Assembly: GCA_050516505.1 (NCBI GenBank) | Contig: CP191518.1 | Location: 3,038,001 to 3,102,000 of the forward strand | DNA: 64,000 nt | DNA from: Scandinavium ludwigii_A | GTDB lineage: Bacteria > Pseudomonadota > Gammaproteobacteria > Enterobacterales > Enterobacteriaceae | Reading direction: 5' to 3' | Shown here: piece after piece, positions 33,950 to 42,862 of the stretch | How positions within the stretch are numbered: the stretch's first letter is position 1 | Layout: each line of letters opens with the position of its first letter | Made by a program: the position numbers and the translations under genes | Notes under the pieces: generated by a model | The model's database searches: none | What the model was told of the DNA's origin: nothing | Seen by the model: the letters and a program-made list of their open reading frames with translations, nothing else

Positions 33950-34761
33950 TGAGTATCAAACTGATTGCCGTAGATATGGATGGCACCTTTCTCAGCGATG
34001 AGAAGCGCTACAACCGGGCGCGTTTTCTCGCCCAGTATCAACAGATGAAGGCCCAGGGCATTCGCTTTGTGGTCGCTAGCGGAAACCAGTACTGGCAGCT
34101 AATTTCATTCTTTCCTGAAATTGCGGATGAAATCGCCTTTGTTGCCGAAAACGGCGGCTGGGTAAGGGATGCGGGCGAGGATGTGTTTAACTGCGAATTG
34201 CCACAAACGCATTTCAAAAAAGTGATCGATTTTCTGCATACCCTGCCGGATGTAGAAATCATCGCCTGCGGTAAGCGCTGCGCCTACACCCTGAATCGTT
34301 ATGATGATGAACTCAAAACCATGGCCGGGCGGTATTACCATCGCCTCGAACTGGTCGATAGCTTCGATAATCTTGACGATACGTTCCTGAAATTTGGCCT
34401 GAACTTGCCCGACCGGCTGGTGCCTGACGTCCAAAAAGCGCTGCACGAAGGCGTGGGCGATGTGATGACCGCGGTCACTACCGGCCATGGCAATATCGAT
34501 TTAATCATTCCCGGCGTGCATAAAGCCAACGGCCTGCGCCTGTTACAGCAGCGCTGGGGCATTGACGACAGCGAAGTCGTGACCTTTGGCGATAGCGGCA
34601 ATGACCTCGAAATGCTTCGCCAGGCCGGGTTTGGTTTTGCGATGCAAAATGCGAACGAGGCTGCGATTGCGGCAGCTAATCATCGTGCGCCGCATAATAA
34701 CGAAGAGGGCGTGTTGCAAGTGATTGATCGGGTTTTGAATCGGGAAGCGCCGTTTCATTAA
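33949..34761 (+). CDS. ybjI: HAD-superfamily phosphatase YbjI (Cof type)
   Basis: The 270-aa type IIB HAD hydrolase has motif I DMDGTFLS (nucleophile D9, acid/base D11), motif II VVASGN, a Lys in VHKANGLRLLQ and motif IV FGDSGNDLEML. E. coli YbjI dephosphorylates small phosphates including FMN and a riboflavin precursor. It is translationally coupled to ybjJ. YbiV, encoded at 55 kb, is a close paralog. Confidence 0.94.
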   Translation: MSIKLIAVDMDGTFLSDEKRYNRARFLAQYQQMKAQGIRFVVASGNQYWQLISFFPEIADEIAFVAENGGWVRDAGEDVFNCELPQTHFKKVIDFLHTLPDVEIIACGKRCAYTLNRYDDELKTMAGRYYHRLELVDSFDNLDDTFLKFGLNLPDRLVPDVQKALHEGVGDVMTAVTTGHGNIDLIIPGVHKANGLRLLQQRWGIDDSEVVTFGDSGNDLEMLRQAGFGFAMQNANEAAIAAANHRAPHNNEEGVLQVIDRVLNREAPFH

Positions 34762-34765
34762 TTCC

Positions 34766-34797
34766 TTGGCCCGGCAGACATTGCGTCGCCGGGCCAA
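34766..34797. terminator. Hairpin between ybjI and mdfA
   Basis: TTGGCCCGGC pairs perfectly with GCCGGGCCAA over ten bp between convergent genes. It has no long T-run, so it is REP-like or a weak bidirectional terminator. Confidence 0.5.
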
Positions 34798-34805
34798 CAT
34801 CCGCC

Positions 34806-36035
34806 CTACTGCTGCGAATCTCCGACCGTCTTATCCTTCAGGAAGTAAACAATCAGCCCCAGCCAGATAATGCCGTTCGCAAGGTTAAACAGGCTGAACA
34901 GGCCATTGCCGCCGAACTGGTAAGCGTGTTTGCTGACCTCAATGCCGACGGTAAAAATCAGCATCTGCAACATGCCCATCGCCGCCGATACCGTGCCTTT
35001 GCTCATGTCGCTGGCGAACAGCGTCAGGCGCACCAGTCCGGCGTTTGCCAGACCGATCCCGAAGGCGTAGACGCTCAGGCCCGCAGTCATCCACAGATAG
35101 GCGTGGGTGGAGACCACCGTTGCCGCCGCAGCCAGAATCAGCCCAGCCATAATCGGCCAGCCGCCGGCAATAATCAGCCAACGCACACTGCGACGCGATG
35201 TTAGCTTCGCCAGCGCCAGGTTACCGAAAATCAGCGCGCCAAAAATCGGCACCTGCAACATGCCGTATTCATAGGTGGTGGCATGTTCACCGCTGATAAT
35301 GATCACCGGTGATTGCGCAATCCACGCCAGCAGCGGCAGGCTGACAAACCCAATCGCCAGCGCCCCGGCAACAAAACGCAGGTTTTTCAGCACCAGGCCG
35401 TAATCGTGACCCAGTTCTTTAAGGGATAGCTTTTCACCCAGACGGGTCGCCGTTTCAGGCATCGCTCGCTGAAGACCGAAGAACGAAATCAGCGCCAGCA
35501 CCGCAAACAGCACGAACATGGTTTCCCACGGTGCGACGTGAACCCACGCGGCACCCACCAGCGGCCCCAGCAGCGGCGCAATCAGCGCCACGTTCGCCAT
35601 TAGCGCGGTGATCTTGATACACACCGCCTCCTCGAACGACTCCTGTATCGCGGCGTACCCCACCGCGCCGATAAAGCACAGGCTTATCCCTTGCAGGAAA
35701 CGCAGGAGGGTGAACTGCTCAATGTTTTGCGCCAGCAGCGTCGCGAGGCAAGTAATGATGAACCACACCACGCCGGTCAGCATCACCGGACGGCGGCCAA
35801 TACGGTCCGACAGCGGCCCAAGAAGCCACTGTAAAAACATGCCGCCCGCAAGATAGGCGGTCATCGATGTCGGAACCCATTCCATCCCGGCGTTGAATTG
35901 CTCGACCACAGTCAACATGCCGGGTTGGATCATGTCGTTGCCGATATAGGTTGAGAATTCGTAAAGCACCAGACAGAGCGGGAAAAGTAACGCCTGGCGA
36001 CCGAGGCGTTTACCGGAAAGTGAAGGGTTGTGCAT
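34806..36035 (-). CDS. mdfA: Multidrug efflux transporter MdfA (Cmr)
   Basis: The 409-aa MFS antiporter of the DHA1 family has 12 helices. With ATG 36035 the key membrane acidic residues fall exactly at E26 and D34 (YEFSTYIGND), as in E. coli, which supports this start. Motif A is GPLSDRIGRRPVML, and the antiporter motif C region is present. It exports cationic and neutral drugs and Na+/K+ for protons. The E. coli neighbour ybjH is missing here. Confidence 0.95.
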   Translation of the reverse strand: MHNPSLSGKRLGRQALLFPLCLVLYEFSTYIGNDMIQPGMLTVVEQFNAGMEWVPTSMTAYLAGGMFLQWLLGPLSDRIGRRPVMLTGVVWFIITCLATLLAQNIEQFTLLRFLQGISLCFIGAVGYAAIQESFEEAVCIKITALMANVALIAPLLGPLVGAAWVHVAPWETMFVLFAVLALISFFGLQRAMPETATRLGEKLSLKELGHDYGLVLKNLRFVAGALAIGFVSLPLLAWIAQSPVIIISGEHATTYEYGMLQVPIFGALIFGNLALAKLTSRRSVRWLIIAGGWPIMAGLILAAAATVVSTHAYLWMTAGLSVYAFGIGLANAGLVRLTLFASDMSKGTVSAAMGMLQMLIFTVGIEVSKHAYQFGGNGLFSLFNLANGIIWLGLIVYFLKDKTVGDSQQ

Positions 36036-36138
36036 GCAATCTCTTTTAGGTGTCAAAATCGCGAGAAGTGTAATGAATGATGTGAAATGGCGATAGCGAA
36101 AAGTACGATAAACATTCTGTTACAGCACAATTTTACTT

Positions 36139-36172
36139 GTTTAAGGTTCGCTTAAGTTGATAGCCCTATACT
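36139..36172 (+). promoter_or_regulatory. PhoP box and -10 of ybjG
   Basis: GTTTA (36139) and GCTTA (36150) are direct repeats with 11-bp periodicity, as in the PhoP box, and a good -10 TATACT (36167-36172) follows after 12 nt, the usual PhoP promoter spacing. ybjG is reported as a PhoP-regulated gene in E. coli. Confidence 0.5.
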
Positions 36173-36311
36173 GCGATTTCTCAAAGCAGAATTATAAACA
36201 CTGCCAGAACAGAAATCGTAAGCAATGGACATTTAAGACAATCCCCCTTTACCGCTCCGACTGCGATTTTTAAGGTGAACATCGTCATCAAACTGTAAGA
36301 GTCCGCAATAT

Positions 36312-36920
36312 ATGCTGGAAAATTTGAATTACTCGCTGTTTTACTGGATTAACGCCACGCCGGCGTCGCCGCAGTGGATAATTTCGATGGCGACATTTAT
36401 CGCCAAAGATCTGATTAATATCGTCCCTTTTCTGGCCGTGGTGCTGTGGCTGTGGGGCCCACGCGCACAGGTCTGCGCTCAGCGCCAGCTGGTTATCAAA
36501 GTCGCAATGGCGATTGGCGTCAGCCTGCTGCTGTCGTGGACTGTCGGGCACGTTTTCCCGCATGACAGGCCTTTCGTCGACGGCGTGGGCTATAACTTCC
36601 TGCATCACGCGGCGGATGACTCTTTCCCAAGTGATCACGGTACGGTGATTTTCACTTTCGCACTGGCGTTTGTGTTCTGGCACCGCCTGTGGTCCGGCAT
36701 TGTGTTGTTGGTTATTGGCAGCGCGATCGCCTGGTCCCGCGTCTATCTCGGCGTGCACTGGCCGCTGGATATGGTCGGCGGATTCCTTTCCGGACTGAGC
36801 GGTTGTCTCGCAGCGCAAATTCTGTGGGTCCTGTTCGGCGAGGCGATTTATCGACGTTTGCAAGCCATGTACCGTTTTTGCTTCTCGATGCCTATCCGCA
36901 AAGGCTGGATACGTGACTAA
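36312..36920 (+). CDS. ybjG: Undecaprenyl-diphosphatase YbjG (PAP2 family)
   Basis: The 202-aa inner-membrane phosphatase has several helices and the three PAP2 motifs: HDRPF, SFPSDHGT, and SRVYLGVHWPLDMVGG with catalytic His. It recycles undecaprenyl pyrophosphate on the periplasmic face for cell-wall synthesis and adds to bacitracin resistance. The Shine-Dalgarno is weak (AAGAG). The promoter shows a PhoP-like box. Confidence 0.94.
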   Translation: MLENLNYSLFYWINATPASPQWIISMATFIAKDLINIVPFLAVVLWLWGPRAQVCAQRQLVIKVAMAIGVSLLLSWTVGHVFPHDRPFVDGVGYNFLHHAADDSFPSDHGTVIFTFALAFVFWHRLWSGIVLLVIGSAIAWSRVYLGVHWPLDMVGGFLSGLSGCLAAQILWVLFGEAIYRRLQAMYRFCFSMPIRKGWIRD

Positions 36921-36994
36921 GACCGGATGCGCAGGTAAAATTGCCGCCAGACCCTCTGCCTGACGCGGAGGGCGTTTCGGTCTACAGGGGTAAT

Positions 36995-37762
36995 ATGGAA
37001 ACACGGCGCGATGAGCGAATCAGTCAGCTTATTCAGGCTCTTAAACGTAGCGATAAGCTGCATCTGAAAGAAGCGGCAGCCCTGCTGGGTGTTTCTGAGA
37101 TGACGATTCGTCGTGACCTGAACAGCCACGGTGGGCCGGTGGTATTACTCGGTGGATACGTGGTGCTGGAGCCCCGTAGCGCCAGCCATTATTTGCTTAG
37201 CGATCAGAAAACGCGGCTGGTCGATGAAAAGCGCCAGGCCGCGCGTCATGCGGCGAAATTACTGAAAGCACACCAGATGGCCTTTTTCGACTGCGGTACC
37301 ACCACGCCGTGGATTATCGACGCCATTGACGACGAACTGCCGTTTACCGGCGTGTGTTATTCCCTGAATACCTTTCTCTCATTGCAGGAAAAACCGCTGT
37401 GCCGCGCCATTCTTTGCGGCGGCGAATTTCATGCCAGTAACGCCATTTTCAAACCGCTTAGTCCGCAGGATACCCTGAGCCATCTGTGCCCCGATATCGC
37501 GTTTTATTCCGCGGCGGGCGTACATATTCAGCACGGCGCAACCTGTTTCAATCTTGATGAACTGCCAGTGAAACACTGGGCGTTATCCAGCGCCCAGCGT
37601 CATGTACTGGTGGTCGATCACAGTAAATTTGGCAAGGTACGTCCGGCGAGGATGGGAGAATTGAGTCGCTTTAACGTCATTGCCAGCGACCGCCGTCCGG
37701 ATGATGAACTGACGGCGCTGGCCAAGCAGCATGGGATCACGCTGCTATACGATCGCTCATGA
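36995..37762 (+). CDS. deoR: Deoxyribose operon repressor DeoR
   Basis: The 255-aa protein has an N-terminal DeoR HTH (LHLKEAAALLGVSEMTIRRDL, about 22-42) and a C-terminal DeoRC sugar-phosphate sensor domain (FFDCGTTTPWII, CGGEFHASNAIF, VDHSKFGKV). It senses deoxyribose-5-phosphate and represses the deo genes in E. coli. ATG 36995 (METRRDERI) is chosen, with AGGGG upstream; the frame starts 18 codons earlier. Its 3' end overlaps the convergent dacC by 6 nt. Confidence 0.95.
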   Translation: METRRDERISQLIQALKRSDKLHLKEAAALLGVSEMTIRRDLNSHGGPVVLLGGYVVLEPRSASHYLLSDQKTRLVDEKRQAARHAAKLLKAHQMAFFDCGTTTPWIIDAIDDELPFTGVCYSLNTFLSLQEKPLCRAILCGGEFHASNAIFKPLSPQDTLSHLCPDIAFYSAAGVHIQHGATCFNLDELPVKHWALSSAQRHVLVVDHSKFGKVRPARMGELSRFNVIASDRRPDDELTALAKQHGITLLYDRS

Positions 37763-38965
37763 GAACCAGCTACCAAACCACTGGTGGAATTTCATCAGCA
37801 CGAAATCCACCATTCGGTTAAAGAAGCTGCCTTCATTGACGGCTTCCATCACGATCAGCGGGCGCTGTTCGATGGTTTTGTTATTCAGTTTGAAGTCGAT
37901 GGTCCCGACGACCTGCCCTTTCGTCAGCGGAGCCGTCAGCTGCGGTTCGTTCAGGGTGTAGCTGGCTTTCAAGTTTTTCAGTTGTCCGCGTGGCAGCGTG
38001 ATAGAACCCGCCTCACCCGCACCCAGCTTGGCCTGGCTGCTGTCGCCGTACCATACGCGCTGCTCAATAAACGTCGCATCCGGTTTAATTGGGGTGACGG
38101 TTTCATAGAAACGGAAGCCCCAGGTCAGCAGTTTTTCGGATTCATTAAAACGGATTCGGTCCGTTTTGGTGCCAAGAACCACCGCAATCAGACGCATATC
38201 GCCCTGCTTCGCTGACGAGACCAGGTTATACCCTGCGCCCGCCGTGGTGCCCGTTTTCACGCCATCAGCGCCCAGGCTGTTGTTCCACAACAGACGGTTG
38301 CGGTTCGGCTGCTTGATGTTGTTGAAGGTGAACTCTTTCTCTTTGTGGATGGCGTACTCATCCGGCACGTCGTGGATCATCGCTTTGGTCAGCAAAGCCA
38401 TGTCGCGGGCGGTACTGAACTGCCCCGGCGCATCCAGGCCGTGAACGGTTTTGAAGGTGGTATTGGTCAGACCCAGCTTCTGCGAATAGCTGTTCATCAG
38501 GCTGATGAAAGAGTCCTGGCTGCCCGCCACGTAATCCGCCAGAGCGATACAGGCGTCATTCCCGGACTGAATAATCACCCCTTTATTGAGGTTTTCCACC
38601 GACACCTGGTCGCCAGGTTTCAGGAACATTACCGACGAACCGCGCAGCGCCGGGTTACCCGTCGCCCACGCATCTTTGCCGATAGTGACCATATCGGTCA
38701 TTTTGATTTTGTTCGCTTTAATCGCCTGACCGACCACATAGCTGGTCATGATTTTCGTCAGGCTAGCCGGGTCGAGCTTATCATCAGCGTTGCCCTCGCT
38801 GAGCACCTTGCCGCTGGCATAATCCATCAGGATCCACGCTTTGGCATCGACCGGTGGAGCGTCCGGTTGTTGAACAGCTTCAGCCGCCTGAAGGCCAGGA
38901 GCCACGAGAAGTAAAAGCAAAGAGCCTGCCGCCAGGCCGCGGGGAGAAACTACTGTACGCGTCAT
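37757..38965 (-). CDS. dacC: D-alanyl-D-alanine carboxypeptidase DacC (PBP6)
   Basis: The 402-aa class C penicillin-binding protein has a signal peptide (about 1-28), active-site Ser68-Leu-Thr-Lys71, Ser134-Gly-Asn136 and Lys237-Thr-Gly239 motifs, and a C-terminal amphipathic membrane anchor (FNRMVDFVLMKFHQWFGSWFS). It removes the terminal D-Ala of peptidoglycan pentapeptides. ATG 38965 is chosen after GGGTGG; ATGs at 38986 and 38998 are in frame but would lengthen the signal peptide. Confidence 0.94.
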   Translation of the reverse strand: MTRTVVSPRGLAAGSLLLLLVAPGLQAAEAVQQPDAPPVDAKAWILMDYASGKVLSEGNADDKLDPASLTKIMTSYVVGQAIKANKIKMTDMVTIGKDAWATGNPALRGSSVMFLKPGDQVSVENLNKGVIIQSGNDACIALADYVAGSQDSFISLMNSYSQKLGLTNTTFKTVHGLDAPGQFSTARDMALLTKAMIHDVPDEYAIHKEKEFTFNNIKQPNRNRLLWNNSLGADGVKTGTTAGAGYNLVSSAKQGDMRLIAVVLGTKTDRIRFNESEKLLTWGFRFYETVTPIKPDATFIEQRVWYGDSSQAKLGAGEAGSITLPRGQLKNLKASYTLNEPQLTAPLTKGQVVGTIDFKLNNKTIEQRPLIVMEAVNEGSFFNRMVDFVLMKFHQWFGSWFS

Positions 38966-39206
38966 AAGAGCCACCCAAGTATCCATTCCAAAAAACACGC
39001 TACGTCACAGACGCCGTGTAACAACAGGCGGTGAGTAATAACGTAGAAATGATCTTAAAGAAACAATGCGTTGGTAAAGTTTTTAAAGTTTACGCAAGAA
39101 CGCCGCGTTGTGCTTAAAAGTGACTGATTTTTTTGATCGCGGTTGTGCGAATAGTGAAATTAACCGACCATGAAGCTTCATTGATGCGCTGTTTACCGGA
39201 GTTACT

Positions 39207-39833
39207 ATGATCACACTGTGGGGCAGAAACAACTCAACAAATGTCAAAAAGGTTCGCTGGACGCTGGAAGAACTTGGCCTTTCTTACGATCAAATCTTAG
39301 CCGGGCTGGAATTTGGCCTTAATCACGACGCTGAATATCTGGCTAAAAATCCCAATGGCCTGGTGCCGCTGCTGCATGACGACGCCGAGCAGATTACGCT
39401 GTGGGAATCGAATACCATCGTGCGCTATCTGGTCGCGCAGTACGGGCAAAACGGCCTGTGGCAGAGCAACCCGGCCACTCGCGCACAGGGTGAAAAATGG
39501 ATGGACTGGGCCAACGGGACACTCTCTCCGGCACATCGCGTTATCCTGATGGGACTGGTTCGCACGCCGCCAGAACAGCGCGACCAAGCGGCCGTTGACG
39601 CGGGCATTGCCCAGTGTGAAAAGCTGTTAACCATTCTGGATGCAGCCCTTGCCGAATCGCCGTGGCTTTCCGGGGACGAATTTGGCGTCGGAGACATTGC
39701 CGTTGCGCCGTTTATTTACAACCTGCTGGAAACGGTCAAAACCTGGCAGCCGCACCCCAATTTACAACGCTGGTATCAACAGCTGTCGCGCCGTCCGGCG
39801 TTCCAGAACGTGGTGATGATACCGGTCACCTGA
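39207..39833 (+). CDS. gstB: Glutathione S-transferase GstB
   Basis: The 208-aa protein has a thioredoxin-like N-domain (LWGRNNSTNVKKVRWTLEEL; NPNGLVPLL with cis-Pro; WESNTIVRYL with the Glu-Ser that binds glutathione) and a helical C-domain. E. coli GstB (YliJ) has the same length and conjugates bromoacetate-like electrophiles. It ends 3 nt before the 3' end of the convergent yliI. Confidence 0.94.
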   Translation: MITLWGRNNSTNVKKVRWTLEELGLSYDQILAGLEFGLNHDAEYLAKNPNGLVPLLHDDAEQITLWESNTIVRYLVAQYGQNGLWQSNPATRAQGEKWMDWANGTLSPAHRVILMGLVRTPPEQRDQAAVDAGIAQCEKLLTILDAALAESPWLSGDEFGVGDIAVAPFIYNLLETVKTWQPHPNLQRWYQQLSRRPAFQNVVMIPVT

Positions 39834-39836
39834 TGC

Positions 39837-40949
39837 TCAGGATTGCGGGCTGACCTTCAACAGCTCGCCGTCGGACTCGTCGGTTAACACATACAGATAG
39901 CCGTCGGGCCCGACGCGCACATCACGAATGCGCTGCTTTCTGTCACCCAGAATGCGTCCTTCCTCTGTGACTTTGTTGCCGTCCACGTTCAAGACAATCA
40001 CGTCCTCATCCTTTAACGCACCGATAAACAGTTTTTTCTGCCATTGCGGGAATGTGCTGGCATTGTAGAACGCCATGCCGCTCACCGCCGGAGAGTGTTC
40101 CCAGAAAAAGAGCGGCGTTTCGGTGCCGGCCACTTTCTCCCCTTTCGCCTCCGGGATCGGCAAACCGCTGTAGTTAATGCCGTGCGTCGCCAGCGGCCAG
40201 CCGTAGTTTTTACCGCGTTCAGGATTATTAATTTCATCGCCGCCGCGTGGACCATGTTCGTTCAGCCACAGCGTGTCGCTCCACGGGTTCATCGCCATAC
40301 CCTGCGGATTGCGAATACCATAAGACCAGATTTCAGGCCGCGCACCGGGCTGATTCACAAACGGATTATCCGCCGGGACTTTGCCCTGATCGGTCAGGCG
40401 CACCACTTTGCCCTGCAATTTATCGAGATCCTGTGCCGTCGCGCGCTGGTTATTTTCACCCAGCCCAATAAACAAATACCCTTTGCCATCGAACACCAGC
40501 CGTCCGCCAAAGTGGTTCCCGGTTGAGAGCTTCGGCGTCTGGCGGAACACCACCTGAAACGCGTCGAGCCGCGTCAGGTCGTCGTTCAACCGCCCGTAAC
40601 CCACGGCGGTGCCCGCTTTACCGTCATCGCCTACTTCGGCGTAACTCAGCCAGACTCGCCGCGATTGGGCGAAATCTGGGGCCAGAACGACATCCAGTAG
40701 TCCACCCTGCCCGCTGTCCCACACGCGTGGCACGCCAACAATCGGGTCGGACAACCCTTTACCCTGCTGCCAAAGACGGAGCTGCCCGCCGCGAAGGGTA
40801 ATCAGCAGGCCTTTGTTGTCCGGCAAAAACGCCATCGACCACGGATGATCGAGCTTGCGCTGCAATACATCGACCCGAACGTCGGCGGCGTGCAGCGCCG
40901 GGGAAAGCAGCAGAGAACCCAGAAGTAAACTCAGAGCAGAACGGTGCAT
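39837..40949 (-). CDS. yliI: Soluble aldose sugar dehydrogenase YliI (PQQ-type)
   Basis: The 370-aa product has a signal peptide (about 1-21, LSPALHAADV) and a six-bladed beta-propeller of the soluble glucose dehydrogenase family. Motifs are FGGRLVFDGKGYLFIGLG, WSYGIRNPQGMAMNPWSDTLWLNEHGPRGGDE (catalytic His and PQQ/Ca2+ contacts) and YVLTDESDGELLKV. It oxidises aldoses in the periplasm with PQQ, a cofactor E. coli itself does not make. Confidence 0.93.
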   Translation of the reverse strand: MHRSALSLLLGSLLLSPALHAADVRVDVLQRKLDHPWSMAFLPDNKGLLITLRGGQLRLWQQGKGLSDPIVGVPRVWDSGQGGLLDVVLAPDFAQSRRVWLSYAEVGDDGKAGTAVGYGRLNDDLTRLDAFQVVFRQTPKLSTGNHFGGRLVFDGKGYLFIGLGENNQRATAQDLDKLQGKVVRLTDQGKVPADNPFVNQPGARPEIWSYGIRNPQGMAMNPWSDTLWLNEHGPRGGDEINNPERGKNYGWPLATHGINYSGLPIPEAKGEKVAGTETPLFFWEHSPAVSGMAFYNASTFPQWQKKLFIGALKDEDVIVLNVDGNKVTEEGRILGDRKQRIRDVRVGPDGYLYVLTDESDGELLKVSPQS

Positions 40950-41032
40950 GGCAGGCTCCTTTTACGGCGATTGCGTTAAGGGTAGCCAGCGTGTCGGGTA
41001 TGGACGAGATTTTTACAAAAACTTAACCATGA

Positions 41033-41050
41033 GGGGGAGTCGCCTCCCCC
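41033..41050. terminator. GC-rich hairpin between bssR and yliI
   Basis: GGGGGAG-TCGC-CTCCCCC is a perfect seven-bp stem, 8 nt after the bssR stop on the minus strand. It lacks a T-run, so its role as a terminator is uncertain. Confidence 0.4.
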
Positions 41051-41057
41051 GGCGGGT

Positions 41058-41441
41058 TCAGGCATGTGCGCGAGGCGCAGATTTATTCAGTGCCTGAATA
41101 TTGTCAGATAAGGTGTCGAGACAGCGTTGCAGTGCATCTGGATTAACAGCAATAAACGAGGGGCAATCATGGTGCCCGGTCATCAGGCAAACCGCCGCAG
41201 AAGCCAAAGCCCCACCGGCAGTGTGTAACGCCTCATTCTGCGCAGACGTCAGCGATGACGACAGCGTTGCCGCGTGAAGGCGCAACTCGCCGCAGAGTTC
41301 AAACAAGTTTTCACGCAGATGATCATTGTCGCTGACTGACATATACCCCTTGGCTCGCCTGAGTTGCAGGTAGGCTGCCAGGTCAATTTGCGCGTTCACC
41401 AGTTTATTCAACACGTTACGAAACAGTCTATCAACGTGCAT
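41058..41441 (-). CDS. bssR: Biofilm regulator BssR (YliH)
   Basis: The 127-aa, mainly helical cytoplasmic protein has the same length as E. coli BssR, with the conserved core LAAYLQLRRAKGYMSVSDNDHLRENLF and AAVCLMTGHHDCPSFIAVN. In E. coli it affects biofilm, indole and AI-2 signalling; its mode of action is not known. GGAGGAAAGG precedes the ATG. Confidence 0.9.
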   Translation of the reverse strand: MHVDRLFRNVLNKLVNAQIDLAAYLQLRRAKGYMSVSDNDHLRENLFELCGELRLHAATLSSSLTSAQNEALHTAGGALASAAVCLMTGHHDCPSFIAVNPDALQRCLDTLSDNIQALNKSAPRAHA

Positions 41442-41686
41442 ACCTTTCCTCCTGTGTCGTCCAATGTCACCGTTATAGTATGGTTATTTTTTGTACACAA
41501 GGATGCGTCAGGTCAATTTTTCAGCACAGATTTACACGATTTTAAACTCCGCTGATTGACGGAAACGCCGTTAACCCGGCGGTACAAAAAAGCAACATCT
41601 GTTGAGGCTTTGTTTTGAAAACTAAATAGTCACACTCCGCAACCATTGATATAGTGCGCCGGACTTCTCAACCAGACGGTGCAATA

Positions 41687-41917
41687 ATGTTCAAAAAAGG
41701 GTTATCCGTTGTTCTGCTGCTGTGCGCGCTTTTTTCTGGTCAGCTGATGGCCAGCGGTGACGGCCATGCGTTTTACGATGTACAAAATGCCGATCACCTG
41801 CTGCGCCACGGTGCAGACAGTGACGATATCCGGGCGAGAGCCAGAGAGGCCGCCGATGAGTTACGCGAGGGTTACCACAGCGTGAAAGCGAGAAAACCCG
41901 AGGTTCTCCACGTTTGA
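41687..41917 (+). CDS. Small exported protein of unknown function
   Basis: The 76-aa product has a clear Sec signal peptide (MFKKGLSVVLLLCALFSGQLMA, cut near residue 22-23) and a 50-residue hydrophilic mature part rich in charged residues (AREAADELREGYHSVKARK) that looks helical. ATG 41687 is preferred because it starts the signal peptide. No Cys remains in the mature protein. I do not recognise a family. It sits where E. coli has yliE, yliF and rimO, and converges on gsiD. Confidence 0.65.
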   Translation: MFKKGLSVVLLLCALFSGQLMASGDGHAFYDVQNADHLLRHGADSDDIRARAREAADELREGYHSVKARKPEVLHV

Positions 41918-41921
41918 GGGT

Positions 41922-41942
41922 TCCTCCCCATCGCGGGGAGGA
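41922..41942. terminator. Hairpin between the small exported protein gene and gsiD
   Basis: TCCTCCCC pairs with GGGGAGGA (eight bp) between the convergent genes. No T-run is seen on the minus strand. Confidence 0.4.
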
Positions 41943-41950
41943 CACCAAAA

Positions 41951-42862
41951 CTACCCTTTTATCTTCGGATCCAGTGCATCACGCAATCCATCGCCCAGCA
42001 GATTAAATGCTAACACCGTCAGGAATATCGCCAGCGCCGGGAACAGCGCCACGTGCGGCGACATCACCATGTCGGCACGCGCTTCGTTGAGCATCGCGCC
42101 CCACTCTGGGGTGGGCGGCTGCGCGCCGAGGCCGAGGAACGACAGGCTGGCCGCCGAGATTATCGACACACCAATACGCATGGTGAAATAGACCACAATC
42201 GACGACACAGTGCCCGGCAGAATATGGCGAAACAGAATAGTGCTATCGCTGGCGCCAATGCTGCGTGACGATTCAATAAACGTCTGCTGTTTGAGCACCA
42301 ACGTGTTGCCGCGTACCAGGCGTGCGAAGGCTGGTACGGAGAATATCGCCACCGCAATAATGACGTTGGCCATGCCGCTGCCCATCACCGCCACCACGGC
42401 GATCGCCAGCAGAATGCCTGGGAAGGCAAACAGCACATCGCAGATGCGCATGATGACACGGTCCCACCAGCCTTCGTAATAGCCTGCCAGCAGCCCCAAC
42501 ACCGTACCGACAACGGCGCCAATCAGTACCGCAAACACGCCCGCCGCAAGGGAAATTCGCGCCCCGACCAGCACGCGGCTGAAGATATCTCGCCCGAGAG
42601 AATCCACGCCGAACCAATGCATGATCGACGGGCCTTCGTTCAGCCGGTCGTAATCGAAGTAGTTTTCCGCATCGAACGGCGCAATCCACGGCGCCAAAAA
42701 GGCCACCACGATCAGCAGCACAACAAATACCGCGGCGGCCATCGCCACCGGCTGTTTACGGAATTTTCGCCAGAATTCATGCCACGGCGTGCGCACCTGC
42801 CCGGGAGCCACTCCGGGCAGCGCGTTCATGATTGCCTGACGTCGCCAGTTTAACAGTCGCAC
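41951..42862 (-). CDS. gsiD: Glutathione ABC transporter permease GsiD
   Basis: The 303-aa DppC-type permease has six helices and the loop SSRSIGASDSTILFRHILPGTVS, plus the C-terminal signature LLGDGLRDALDPKIKG. It forms the glutathione import channel with GsiC. It starts directly after gsiC and is the last gene of iaaA-gsiABCD. Confidence 0.95.
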   Translation of the reverse strand: MRLLNWRRQAIMNALPGVAPGQVRTPWHEFWRKFRKQPVAMAAAVFVVLLIVVAFLAPWIAPFDAENYFDYDRLNEGPSIMHWFGVDSLGRDIFSRVLVGARISLAAGVFAVLIGAVVGTVLGLLAGYYEGWWDRVIMRICDVLFAFPGILLAIAVVAVMGSGMANVIIAVAIFSVPAFARLVRGNTLVLKQQTFIESSRSIGASDSTILFRHILPGTVSSIVVYFTMRIGVSIISAASLSFLGLGAQPPTPEWGAMLNEARADMVMSPHVALFPALAIFLTVLAFNLLGDGLRDALDPKIKG

